A DNA stretch of 64,000 bases from a bacterium. Its GTDB lineage: Bacteria; Cyanobacteriota; Vampirovibrionia; Vampirovibrionales; Vampirovibrionaceae. Below the pieces are notes generated by a model. That model worked only from the letters and a program-made list of their open reading frames with translations. It was not told where the DNA came from and made no database searches. The stretch spans positions 2,015,848 to 2,079,847 of the forward strand of contig JAUIEU010000001.1 of NCBI GenBank assembly GCA_030429585.1, in the 5' to 3' direction. The position numbers and the translations under genes are program-made. Shown here in pieces: positions 1 to 7,756 of the stretch (the first letter of the stretch is position 1; each line of letters begins with the position of its first letter).

Positions 1-2
1 CG

Positions 3-935
3 GTTATTCAAAACACCGATTTAGAGACGATTTACGAAGCGCCGCTAATGCTAGAAAAAGAAGGCTTGGCCACCCAAGTGCTGCAGCGCCTTAATATGGC
101 AGAAAAAACCGGCGAGCCCGACCTAACCAAGTGGACGGCGATGGTGGAACGCATTAAGCACCCAAAACACCAGCTAACCGTAGCCATTGCTGGTAAGTAC
201 ACGGGCCTAACCGATGCGTATTTATCGGTGAGCGAATCGGTAAAGCATGCGTGTGCGGCCAATAATGCCGGCGTGGATATTCGTTGGATTAACAGCGAAG
301 ACTGCACCAGCCTAGATACAGCTGCCGATATGCTGAACGGTGTGGATGCGGTAGTGATACCCGGCGGTTTTGGCTACCGTGGCATCGAGGGTAAAATTAA
401 TGTTATCCGTTACGCTCGCGAAAATAACCTGCCCTTTTTGGGCCTGTGCCTAGGCATGCAGTGCAGCGTTATTGAATTTGCCCGCAACGTGGCTAACTTG
501 CCTAATGCCCACAGCGCCGAATTTGGCACCGAAGGCGAAGAATCGGTGGTGGATTTGATGAACGAGCAAAAAGGTGTAGATGACTTAGGCGGCACCATGC
601 GCTTAGGGGCGTATCCGTGCCACTTACTAAAAGGGTCTAAAACAGCACAAGCTTACGGTAACGATGTGGTAATGGAACGCCACCGCCACCGCTACGAAAT
701 TAATAACCACTACCTAGATGCTTTAAAACAAGCTGGATTAGTCATCTCTGGTACCTCACCAGATCGCGAGCTAGTGGAAATTATCGAGCTGCCTAACCAC
801 CCGTGGTTTGTGGCTACCCAGTTCCACCCAGAATTTAAATCGCGTCCGCAAGCGCCCCACCCATTGTTCTTGGGCCTGGCCAAGGCGGCTTTAGCCACCC
901 ATGGAGTCGCGGAAACGGCCTCGGTTGCGGGTTAG
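3..935 (+). CDS. pyrG: CTP synthase, C-terminal part (gene starts before window)
   Basis: CTP synthase makes CTP from UTP, ATP and glutamine in the cytoplasm. Only about 310 C-terminal residues lie in the window; the reading frame is open from base 3 and the ATP-dependent amidoligase domain is mostly outside. What is present is the class I glutamine amidotransferase domain: the oxyanion strand PGGFGYRG, the nucleophile motif GLCLGMQ (Cys acts on glutamine), DLGGTMRLG, the ERHRHRYE stretch and the QFHPEF motif that supplies the catalytic His and Glu. All catalytic residues of the domain are intact. The gene that follows begins only a few bases after the stop, so the two are probably cotranscribed. 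Confidence 0.97.
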   Translation, partial: VIQNTDLETIYEAPLMLEKEGLATQVLQRLNMAEKTGEPDLTKWTAMVERIKHPKHQLTVAIAGKYTGLTDAYLSVSESVKHACAANNAGVDIRWINSEDCTSLDTAADMLNGVDAVVIPGGFGYRGIEGKINVIRYARENNLPFLGLCLGMQCSVIEFARNVANLPNAHSAEFGTEGEESVVDLMNEQKGVDDLGGTMRLGAYPCHLLKGSKTAQAYGNDVVMERHRHRYEINNHYLDALKQAGLVISGTSPDRELVEIIELPNHPWFVATQFHPEFKSRPQAPHPLFLGLAKAALATHGVAETASVAG

Positions 936-939
936 CGTG

Positions 940-1494
940 ATGCGACATGGCCTGGTTGCTTACCTACTATCCTTACTGATAGGGGTGGGCCTGTGTAGCC
1001 CATGCCAAGCAGCTACGGCGGTGTTGATCGAGCCAGCGCCCGCATCTCGTAATACATTGGGGGTGGATGGTAATCTGCGGTTTGGCCCTGTATTACCCGC
1101 CCAGGATGAAGGCCATATCAGCCGAATAGACTTGCGGGCGAATGCGCTTCAGCATGAGCGGGTTGGCGAGGAGTTTATGGACCGTGGGTATTATGCCCGT
1201 GCCATAGAAGCCTTTCAGGTGGCGTTAGGCTTAAACCCAGATTCCCGATTTTCTGCCAGTGTGTACCATAATTTGGCCCTGTGTTATCGGGCACTTAATC
1301 AATTTCCGCTGGCCATTATGTCGCATCAACGGGCCATGCGTTTAGCGCCTGGGTTTGCCATGTATGGCTTCCATTTAGCGCGCACCTACCAGGCTGCAGG
1401 TATTGCGGATGTAGCCTACCAGCGGTTTTCTGCCTTGTTAGACCAAGACCCCGATAACGTGGAGTTACAGCGGTTGGTTAATTACTTAAAATAG
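940..1494 (+). CDS. Secreted TPR-repeat protein
   Basis: A protein of about 184 residues with an N-terminal signal peptide (hydrophobic LVAYLLSLLIGVGLC, then a likely signal peptidase I site near CQA/A) followed by about three tetratricopeptide repeats in the C-terminal half (motifs such as YYARAIEAFQVAL and ALNQFPLAIMSHQRAM). TPRs usually mediate protein-protein contacts, here in the periplasm or outside the cell. The start is placed at ATG 940 (GTG 937 is also possible), directly after the pyrG stop; the upstream in-frame ATG at 901 would lie inside pyrG and put charged residues before the signal peptide. The binding partner cannot be told from sequence. Confidence 0.8.
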   Translation: MRHGLVAYLLSLLIGVGLCSPCQAATAVLIEPAPASRNTLGVDGNLRFGPVLPAQDEGHISRIDLRANALQHERVGEEFMDRGYYARAIEAFQVALGLNPDSRFSASVYHNLALCYRALNQFPLAIMSHQRAMRLAPGFAMYGFHLARTYQAAGIADVAYQRFSALLDQDPDNVELQRLVNYLK

Positions 1495-1647
1495 AGATGT
1501 ATTGCTGGGCCAGGCGAGGATACTTACATACGCCCAGAGATAGTGCCCTTACAGTTAGGGTTATTGCAGCGGTAGTAGGTAAGTCGATTGGGTTCATAAT
1601 AGTATAGAGAGGTCGGTATCCTTGTTGAACTATTGGTGATTGTGTCC

Positions 1648-2265
1648 ATGTCGTCTCCTTACCTTATCGTTGGTTTAGGCAACCCTGGCAAACAGTACGA
1701 ACATACCCGCCATAATGCGGGGTTTATGGTGGTGGAACACCTCTCTCGACAATGGGGAATAGTGGGTAAGCAAGAGAAAAAATTTGAGGCCATTGTGGGC
1801 AAAGGGGCGGTAACCCTGCCTACAGGGGCTAGCGTAACGGCCTTGTTGGCTCAGCCCACCACCTTTATGAATTTGTCGGGTCGGTCAGTGGCGGCGATAC
1901 TCCAATTCTACAAAATCCCTCAGGAGCACCTAATTGTGGTGGTGGATGATATAGCGTTGCCCCTAGGCAAAGTGCGTTTTCGGCCTGAAGGTAGTGAAGG
2001 GGGCCATAACGGGCTAAAGTCTATTTCTCAGTGCCTCGGCAATAGTAAAAATTACGCCCGTTTAAGGTTGGGTGTAGGGGCGCCCCACAGTAGCGCCCAG
2101 CAGGTGGCCCACGTGTTGGGTAAATTTTCTAAAGCGGAATCCGACGTGTTGGCTAAGGTGCTGGATGCCTCATGCCAAGCGGTGGAAAGCTGGCTAAGCG
2201 AGGATGCAGATACGGTGATGACGAGCTTTAACGGGTTGGATTTAGCGTCGCCCCCGGTCCTCTAG
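1648..2265 (+). CDS. pth: Peptidyl-tRNA hydrolase
   Basis: Releases tRNA from peptidyl-tRNAs that drop off the ribosome, recycling tRNA in the cytoplasm. About 205 residues, normal for the family. The signature GLGNPGKQYEHTRHNAGF is at residues 9-26 and includes the catalytic His22; NLSGRSV, VVVDDIALPLGK (catalytic Asp region) and GGHNGLKS are all intact. The start is uncertain: ATG 1648 is preferred, but GTG or TTG codons at 1633-1642 are in frame and an AGAGAGG stretch near 1605 is rather far upstream. It lies between two TPR genes on the same strand with gaps of about 100-150 bases. Confidence 0.95.
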   Translation: MSSPYLIVGLGNPGKQYEHTRHNAGFMVVEHLSRQWGIVGKQEKKFEAIVGKGAVTLPTGASVTALLAQPTTFMNLSGRSVAAILQFYKIPQEHLIVVVDDIALPLGKVRFRPEGSEGGHNGLKSISQCLGNSKNYARLRLGVGAPHSSAQQVAHVLGKFSKAESDVLAKVLDASCQAVESWLSEDADTVMTSFNGLDLASPPVL

Positions 2266-2362
2266 CTTGTTTTCTGTACCTACGGGTTGGCCGTGGCCCA
2301 AATAGCGCTGAACCAGTACAATAAGGGGGTATTAGAGCAATGTAATAGCAGGTATACCCACC

Positions 2363-3658
2363 ATGAGGCAATGGCACCCCCCTTTCATTCAAGTATTCGG
2401 TAAGCAAACCCTATACAGCGCTGCGGTGCTGACAGGCCTGCTGGCGGTAACAGGGCTGGCGTTTGCAGCGCCTTTTGTGGGTGTGGAAGATATTCAACTG
2501 TCTCAATCGGCGGATAAGCATTTACGCCTAACCTTTGAAACGGATTTCCCCCTAACCTACAGCCTGGCTGTCCCTGGGATGAACCGAATGGAGATTACCC
2601 TGCATGATGCCCAATTGGCGGAACATTTACGCCGAAACTTAGCCCAGCGGGGCCGGATGGTAGGCTTGCAAAACATTACCTGGCGAGACGGTGCCCCTAG
2701 TGGTGGCGCCACCTTGGTATTAGAAGGCCCTAAACTTGCCACGCGCCGTTTGGTGATAGAAGGTGCTACCCCAGGTACTATTAAGGCAACGCAATCTGCT
2801 ACTAGCCCCCCACCCGAGCCAACCACAACAACGTATCAAGCGGAATCCATTCGGCCAGTAACGGCACTTGGGGTATCCAATCCTGTATCGGTGCCCGCAC
2901 CACCAACGGTGCAAACGGCGGGGTATTCCGCAAGCGAACTAATGGGTCAAGCCACTGAAGCTTACAATGCCGGTAATACTAATGCGGCACTACAACTGGC
3001 AAAAGCCGCCACAGAAAAGGCTTCCGCTAACCCAACGGTGTGGGGTAGCTATGGCGAATTGTTGCTAGAAAACAAACAATATACCGATGCCGTAAGCGCC
3101 TTTAGAAAAGCTTTGGCCCAAACGGGCGGCAATACCACCCAGCAGCAAGTATTTTTAGACAGACTGGCCGTGGCCATGCGAAAAATAACCCCTCCTGCCA
3201 ATGCAGCGATGGATTTAAGCAATGTGTTGCGTTTGTACCCACAGGCTGCTAATGATTTAGTGTTGGCCCACTGGATGTTAGGCGAGCTGTATTTTGATGC
3301 CGGTAACTTTGACGCCGCGGAACGAACCTTGGCGGTTGCAGCTGTAAAAGAGCCGGGCAATGCGGATTTGCAGGCCCGTTTGGGGCTAACCTACGAAATG
3401 CAGGGCGACACCGCGTTGGCCACTAAGGCGTTTCGCCAGGCAGTACAGCACCAGCCGAATCACAGTACGGCGCGGCCCGGTTTAGCGCGCCTGTCGCCCA
3501 ACGACCCATTACTCACGGCACAGGCAACGGATGCGCCCCAAGTAAATAGCAGCAAGCATTCGCCACAAGCTAGTAGCAACAAACCATCTGGTTATGCCCG
3601 CTTAACCCACCGGCGTATCCTCCGCAGCGTGGGCGGTGGCTTTAGACCAAACTACTAG
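2363..3658 (+). CDS. Secreted AMIN-like/TPR protein
   Basis: 431 residues. A signal peptide (hydrophobic AAVLTGLLAVTGLAFA, cleavage near FAA/P) is followed by a beta-rich stretch at about residues 40-130 resembling AMIN domains (pattern LRLTFETDFPLTYSL...MEITLHDA), a Pro/Thr-rich linker, and four or five TPR motifs at about 190-375 (e.g. AYNAGNTNAALQLAKAA, FDAAERTLAVAAV). The tail is Ser/Asn/His-rich. AMIN domains target proteins to the cell wall or to type IV pilus/secretin machinery, so an envelope assembly role is plausible but inferred. It could equally be a general TPR adaptor. A pair of hairpins follows the stop. Confidence 0.7.
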   Translation: MRQWHPPFIQVFGKQTLYSAAVLTGLLAVTGLAFAAPFVGVEDIQLSQSADKHLRLTFETDFPLTYSLAVPGMNRMEITLHDAQLAEHLRRNLAQRGRMVGLQNITWRDGAPSGGATLVLEGPKLATRRLVIEGATPGTIKATQSATSPPPEPTTTTYQAESIRPVTALGVSNPVSVPAPPTVQTAGYSASELMGQATEAYNAGNTNAALQLAKAATEKASANPTVWGSYGELLLENKQYTDAVSAFRKALAQTGGNTTQQQVFLDRLAVAMRKITPPANAAMDLSNVLRLYPQAANDLVLAHWMLGELYFDAGNFDAAERTLAVAAVKEPGNADLQARLGLTYEMQGDTALATKAFRQAVQHQPNHSTARPGLARLSPNDPLLTAQATDAPQVNSSKHSPQASSNKPSGYARLTHRRILRSVGGGFRPNY

Positions 3659-3711
3659 CTTAGCCTTTGTAAGTCTGTAGGACTAATAGGTATCCATTTT
3701 TTTAGATGTTT

Positions 3712-3760
3712 GACGGGGGCTAGCCCCCGTCACCCCCATTGGGAACAGTGGTGTTCCCAA
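3712..3760. repeat. Tandem palindromes, possible REP-like element or terminator
   Basis: Two hairpins lie side by side in the gap between the convergent 2363-3658 gene and topA: a GC-rich palindrome at 3712-3731 (GACGGGGG/CCCCCGTC around a central CTAG) and TTGGGAAC/GTTCCCAA at 3739-3760. Neither is followed by a T-run, so a simple intrinsic terminator is not clear. The paired layout resembles intergenic REP-type palindromes, but no second copy was seen in this window. Confidence 0.45.
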
Positions 3761-3884
3761 ACCCTTCCCAAGGATTAATGGATTATTTGTTCCGCTTGCT
3801 GTGCGCTTTTCCAACAGCCGCTACTTTCTTGAATTATTCATAGATATGGGAAGTTAATCGTCGAATAATCCAAAGTACCTATAC

Positions 3885-6632
3885 TTAGTCGCTGGGGTGG
3901 TAGCCGGGGTCGGGGATGCTGCCAGTTTCGCCTACTTTCTTTTTAGCAGGCTTTTTGGTGCTTTTTTTGGCCGTTGCCTTTTTAGCCGTGGATTTTTTAG
4001 CGGTAGTTTTTTTGCTAGCGGCTTTTTTAGTACCTTTGCCGCTTTTAGCGCCATCGGTTTTAGCTAATTTTTTATCAATTAGTTCGATGGCTTGCTCTAG
4101 GGTTACGGTATCGGGGTCGGTGCCCTTGGGCAGATTGACCTTGTCTTTGCCTACTTTTAGGTAATACCCAAAGCGGCCTTTCTGCATCACAATTTTCTTT
4201 TTGCCGTGCATACCTAGGTTATAAATCTTTTTGCCACTGGCCACAATCACCTCTATGGCGCGGGCTAAATCAATGGTAATAACGTTATCTTCTGCTTTTA
4301 GCGACACAAACAAATCGCCCATTTTTACATACGGGCCAAAGCGGCCAAGGCCGGCGCTAATTTTTTCGCCAGTTTCGGGGTGCTCGCCAAGCGCGCGCGG
4401 CAACGAGAGTAAACTAAGCGCCGATTCAATGGTAATATCGCCGGGCTGGGTGCCTTGGGGTAGCGAGCTACGCTTAGGCTTTTTTTGCTTGGGTTTGGCT
4501 TTGCTAGGTTTACCGCTTTTAGTGGGCTTGGGCTCTTCCATAGGCATGTCTTCTGCTAAGCCCAGTTGTACATAATACCCATAAGGGCCTTTGCACAGGT
4601 ACACGCCGTAATCGGTCTCTGGATCTTTGCCTAACTCTTTGGGGCCTTCGGCTAATTCGGCATCGGCGGCGTTAGCATCGGCATCCAGCTGGCGGGTGTA
4701 TTTGCAATCTGGGTAATTGACGCACCCAATAAAGGCGCCAAAGCGGCCTAGCTTTAAGCCTAGGTGGCCTTTTTCGCGGTCATTTTCTTTGCACGTAGGG
4801 CATTCCCGTGGGTTAGGGTTGTCTTCGGTAGGGGCAAAAAAGCGTTGTTCTAACGCCGCATCCAAGGTGTCCAATACCTCGGTAATGGTAAGGTCTTTGG
4901 TGCCGTTAATTTTTTCGCTAAAGGGGACCCAAAATTCTTTTAGTACGGCTTGCCAGTTCAGCTGGTTATCCGAAATTTCATCCAGCTGCTCTTCTAGCCG
5001 TGCAGTAAAATCGTAGGCCACATATTTAGGGAAGAAATTGGTTAAAAAGGTGGTAACCAAACGGCCACGGTCTTCGGGGATAAATCGGCGCGATTCCATG
5101 CGCACGTAATTACGCTCTTGCAGAATGCGGATAATACTCGCGTAAGTCGATGGGCGCCCAATACCGAGTTCTTCCATGGTTTTAACCATGCTAGCTTCGG
5201 TGTAGCGCGGGGGTGGTTTGGTAAAGTGCTGCTCGGGGGTAACGCTACTTACCGTCATCACGTCGCCTTCGTTCATGGGCGGTAGTATCACATCGCCGTC
5301 GCCCATGTCTTTGGGGGTGCCGTCCTCATTGGTGGCCGTAATATTGTAGATGCGCAGGTAACCATCAAAGGTAATAACACTACCATTGGCGCGCAAGGTA
5401 ACCGGCCCTTTGGCATGAGGGGAAACGATATCGACGCGGAGTTGTTCGAGTTCGGCGCTTTCCATTTGGCAGGCCATGGTGCGCTTCCAAATGAGATCGT
5501 AGAGCTTAAACTGGTCGTCGTTTAGGTACTGCTTCATCTGCTGCGGCGTGCGGAAGGCATCGGTGGGGCGAATCGCTTCGTGAGCTTCTTGTGCGTTTTT
5601 GGCTTTGCTTTTGTAGGCGCGCGGGCTGTTGGGCAGATATTTGGCACCATAATCTTTTTCAATTAGGCGGCGTACATTGGCAATGGCTTCGCCGCTCAAG
5701 GTCACACCATCGGTACGCATGTAGGTAATTAAACCTACCGTTTCGCCACCTAGCTGGATACCCTCGTACAAACGCTGTGCGGTTTGCATGGTGCGTGTGG
5801 TGCTAAAGCCTAGCTTTTTGCTGGCTTCTTGTTGCAGGGTGCTGGTAATAAAGGGCGGATAGGGGTTCCGCTTAACCGTTTTCTTTTCGATGCTGTTAAC
5901 GGTAAAGCTGCCGGTTTCAATGGCGTTAACGGCTTCTGTTGCCATCGCTTCATTGGTCAGGCTCATTTTGTCTAGCTTTTCGCCAAACAGACCAACCAGG
6001 CGAGTGTTTACCGGTGCCTTGCTAGGGGTGTTTAGCAGGCTTTCTACACTCCAATATTCTTCAGCGGTAAAGGCTTCAATCTCGCCTTCTCTATCGCAAA
6101 TTAAGCGCAACGCCACAGATTGCACACGGCCAGCCGAACGGCTACCGGGCAGCTTGCGCCATAAAATGGGCGATAAGGTAAACCCAACCAAGTAATCCAG
6201 CGCACGGCGGGCCAAGTAAGCTTCTACCAAGGGCTGATTGATTTCCCGTGGGTTATCCATCGCCTTTAAAATGGCGGTTTTGGTAATTTCGTTAAAAACG
6301 ACCCGCGTGACTTTGCGGTTTTCAAGCAGGCCACGTTCTTTAAGCACGTGGTACACGTGCCAGCTAATGGCTTCTCCCTCGCGGTCAGGGTCAGTGGCCA
6401 GTATGAGTGAATCCGCTTTTTTAACGGCGCGTTCTATTTCGCGTACCTGTTTTTCGCCCCGCCCATCAATTTGCCATGCCATGGCAAAGCTATTCTCTGG
6501 GTCTACACTACCGTTTTTGGCAGGTAAATCTCGTATGTGGCCATAACTGGCCAGCACGTGGTAATCGCTACCTAAATACTTATTAATAGTGGTGGCTTTG
6601 GCAGGCGATTCGACGACCACAACGGCTGTCAT
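3885..6632 (-). CDS. topA: DNA topoisomerase I (type IA)
   Basis: Relaxes negative supercoils behind polymerases. 915 residues. The N-terminal Toprim domain has VVVESPAKA, the Glu of the metal site, and DPDREGEAI (DxDxE). The catalytic Tyr is in GLITYMRTDG at about residue 305-315. The core is followed by a C4 zinc ribbon near residues 610-650 (CPTC...GCVNYPDC), then topoisomerase C-terminal repeats (LGRFGPYV, KGRFGYYLKVG) and a Lys/Ala/Thr-rich tail of about 50 residues that should bind DNA nonspecifically. AAGGAA precedes the ATG. It lies downstream of thrB on the same strand with a gap of 140 bases. Confidence 0.97.
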   Translation of the reverse strand: MTAVVVVESPAKATTINKYLGSDYHVLASYGHIRDLPAKNGSVDPENSFAMAWQIDGRGEKQVREIERAVKKADSLILATDPDREGEAISWHVYHVLKERGLLENRKVTRVVFNEITKTAILKAMDNPREINQPLVEAYLARRALDYLVGFTLSPILWRKLPGSRSAGRVQSVALRLICDREGEIEAFTAEEYWSVESLLNTPSKAPVNTRLVGLFGEKLDKMSLTNEAMATEAVNAIETGSFTVNSIEKKTVKRNPYPPFITSTLQQEASKKLGFSTTRTMQTAQRLYEGIQLGGETVGLITYMRTDGVTLSGEAIANVRRLIEKDYGAKYLPNSPRAYKSKAKNAQEAHEAIRPTDAFRTPQQMKQYLNDDQFKLYDLIWKRTMACQMESAELEQLRVDIVSPHAKGPVTLRANGSVITFDGYLRIYNITATNEDGTPKDMGDGDVILPPMNEGDVMTVSSVTPEQHFTKPPPRYTEASMVKTMEELGIGRPSTYASIIRILQERNYVRMESRRFIPEDRGRLVTTFLTNFFPKYVAYDFTARLEEQLDEISDNQLNWQAVLKEFWVPFSEKINGTKDLTITEVLDTLDAALEQRFFAPTEDNPNPRECPTCKENDREKGHLGLKLGRFGAFIGCVNYPDCKYTRQLDADANAADAELAEGPKELGKDPETDYGVYLCKGPYGYYVQLGLAEDMPMEEPKPTKSGKPSKAKPKQKKPKRSSLPQGTQPGDITIESALSLLSLPRALGEHPETGEKISAGLGRFGPYVKMGDLFVSLKAEDNVITIDLARAIEVIVASGKKIYNLGMHGKKKIVMQKGRFGYYLKVGKDKVNLPKGTDPDTVTLEQAIELIDKKLAKTDGAKSGKGTKKAASKKTTAKKSTAKKATAKKSTKKPAKKKVGETGSIPDPGYHPSD

Positions 6633-6772
6633 AGCAACAGGTTCCTTACTACAGGTGGCAATAGGAAATGGGCGCCAACACGGCGCTTATAAAGGTAGAC
6701 TTAACCATGCCTCCCCAATAAGGTCAAGCCACAGTGGTGGCAATTTAGCGCACATAGCGGTAATAGGGCGGG

Positions 6773-7711
6773 CTAACGTAAGGGTGTAATGGTGGCGCCG
6801 GTGTTATTTATAGAAACAGGAATAATCTTGGCGGAGTGGTTAGGGTGCGTTGTGCTTAGCCACTGTTTGGCATCTGAAATTACCTGTTGTTGCTGGGCTT
6901 TGTGGCAGACCAACCCTAAAGTGGACCCAGCCCCGCTAATAAAGCCCCCAATCACGCCGATTTGTTGGTTGGCCCACGCCATGACAGGGTTGTATAAGGC
7001 GATGAGTGGCCCACGGTAGGGCTGATGGAGGGTATCGTTAAGGGATTGCTTAAACAGGTCGGCATCGTTGGTGTGAATGGCGTGGACCCACTGGCCGGCT
7101 TTGCGTAGGGTATGAATACTGGTGGCGATGGGGAACTCTTTGGGTAGCGCGTTGCGGGCTTTTTCCGTAGTGAGCGGTTCATTGGGTATTACGGCAATCA
7201 GGGCCCAGTCTGTTGGCCAGGGTAATGGCGTGGCTGTTACCTGGTCGTCGTTGGTGGTATCGCACCATACAATGCCACCTAGTAAGGCGGGGGCAGCGTT
7301 ATCCGGGTGGCCTTCTAGTTTTGTGGCCAGTTGTACCAACTGTTGGGTTGATAGTGGGCTACCGGCCCAGTGATTAGCCGCCAACAGGCCTGCAATTATG
7401 GCAGTGCTGCTACTCCCCAGTCCACGTGCCAATGGAATGTGGGCTTCTACCTGGCAGTGGAAGGTTACCGGCACGGTGTTAGTAGCCTGCCACACCGCTT
7501 GCATACCTTTACTGATAAGGTTGTCGTTGGTGTCCAATGCCTCCGGAAAATCCACACATGTGCCGCTGTGGCGGGTAATGGTGGTGGTATGGGCAGGTGT
7601 AAGGTGGAAGCGGTTGACCAGTTGCAAGGCCAGCCCAGCGGTATCAAAGCCAGGGCCAAGGTTAGACATACTGGCAGGTACGGCAATGGTTAAGGGCGTT
7701 GGTGATGGCAT
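6773..7711 (-). CDS. thrB: Homoserine kinase
   Basis: GHMP-family kinase that phosphorylates L-homoserine with ATP, the step before threonine synthase. 312 residues, normal length. Motif 1 is VPASMSNLGPGFDTAGLAL at residues 10-28; the ATP-binding glycine/serine loop is ARGLGSSSTA at about 93-103; motif 3 is GGFISGAGSTLGLV near residue 255. thrA and thrC are not adjacent. The M16 peptidase gene upstream ends 45 bases away on the same strand, so cotranscription is possible but with no functional link. Other GHMP kinases are less likely given the NLGPGFD signature. Confidence 0.92.
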   Translation of the reverse strand: MPSPTPLTIAVPASMSNLGPGFDTAGLALQLVNRFHLTPAHTTTITRHSGTCVDFPEALDTNDNLISKGMQAVWQATNTVPVTFHCQVEAHIPLARGLGSSSTAIIAGLLAANHWAGSPLSTQQLVQLATKLEGHPDNAAPALLGGIVWCDTTNDDQVTATPLPWPTDWALIAVIPNEPLTTEKARNALPKEFPIATSIHTLRKAGQWVHAIHTNDADLFKQSLNDTLHQPYRGPLIALYNPVMAWANQQIGVIGGFISGAGSTLGLVCHKAQQQQVISDAKQWLSTTHPNHSAKIIPVSINNTGATITPLR

Positions 7712-7756
7712 GGGCGTATCGTGTGTAGTTCGCTTATTCTGAACTTGTTTTTGTGC

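Noticed and set aside
3916..4164. Plus-strand hydrophobic frame opposite the topA lysine-rich tail
   Set aside because: It is the complement of Lys codons (TTT/TTC), which always gives Phe/Leu-rich shadow frames.
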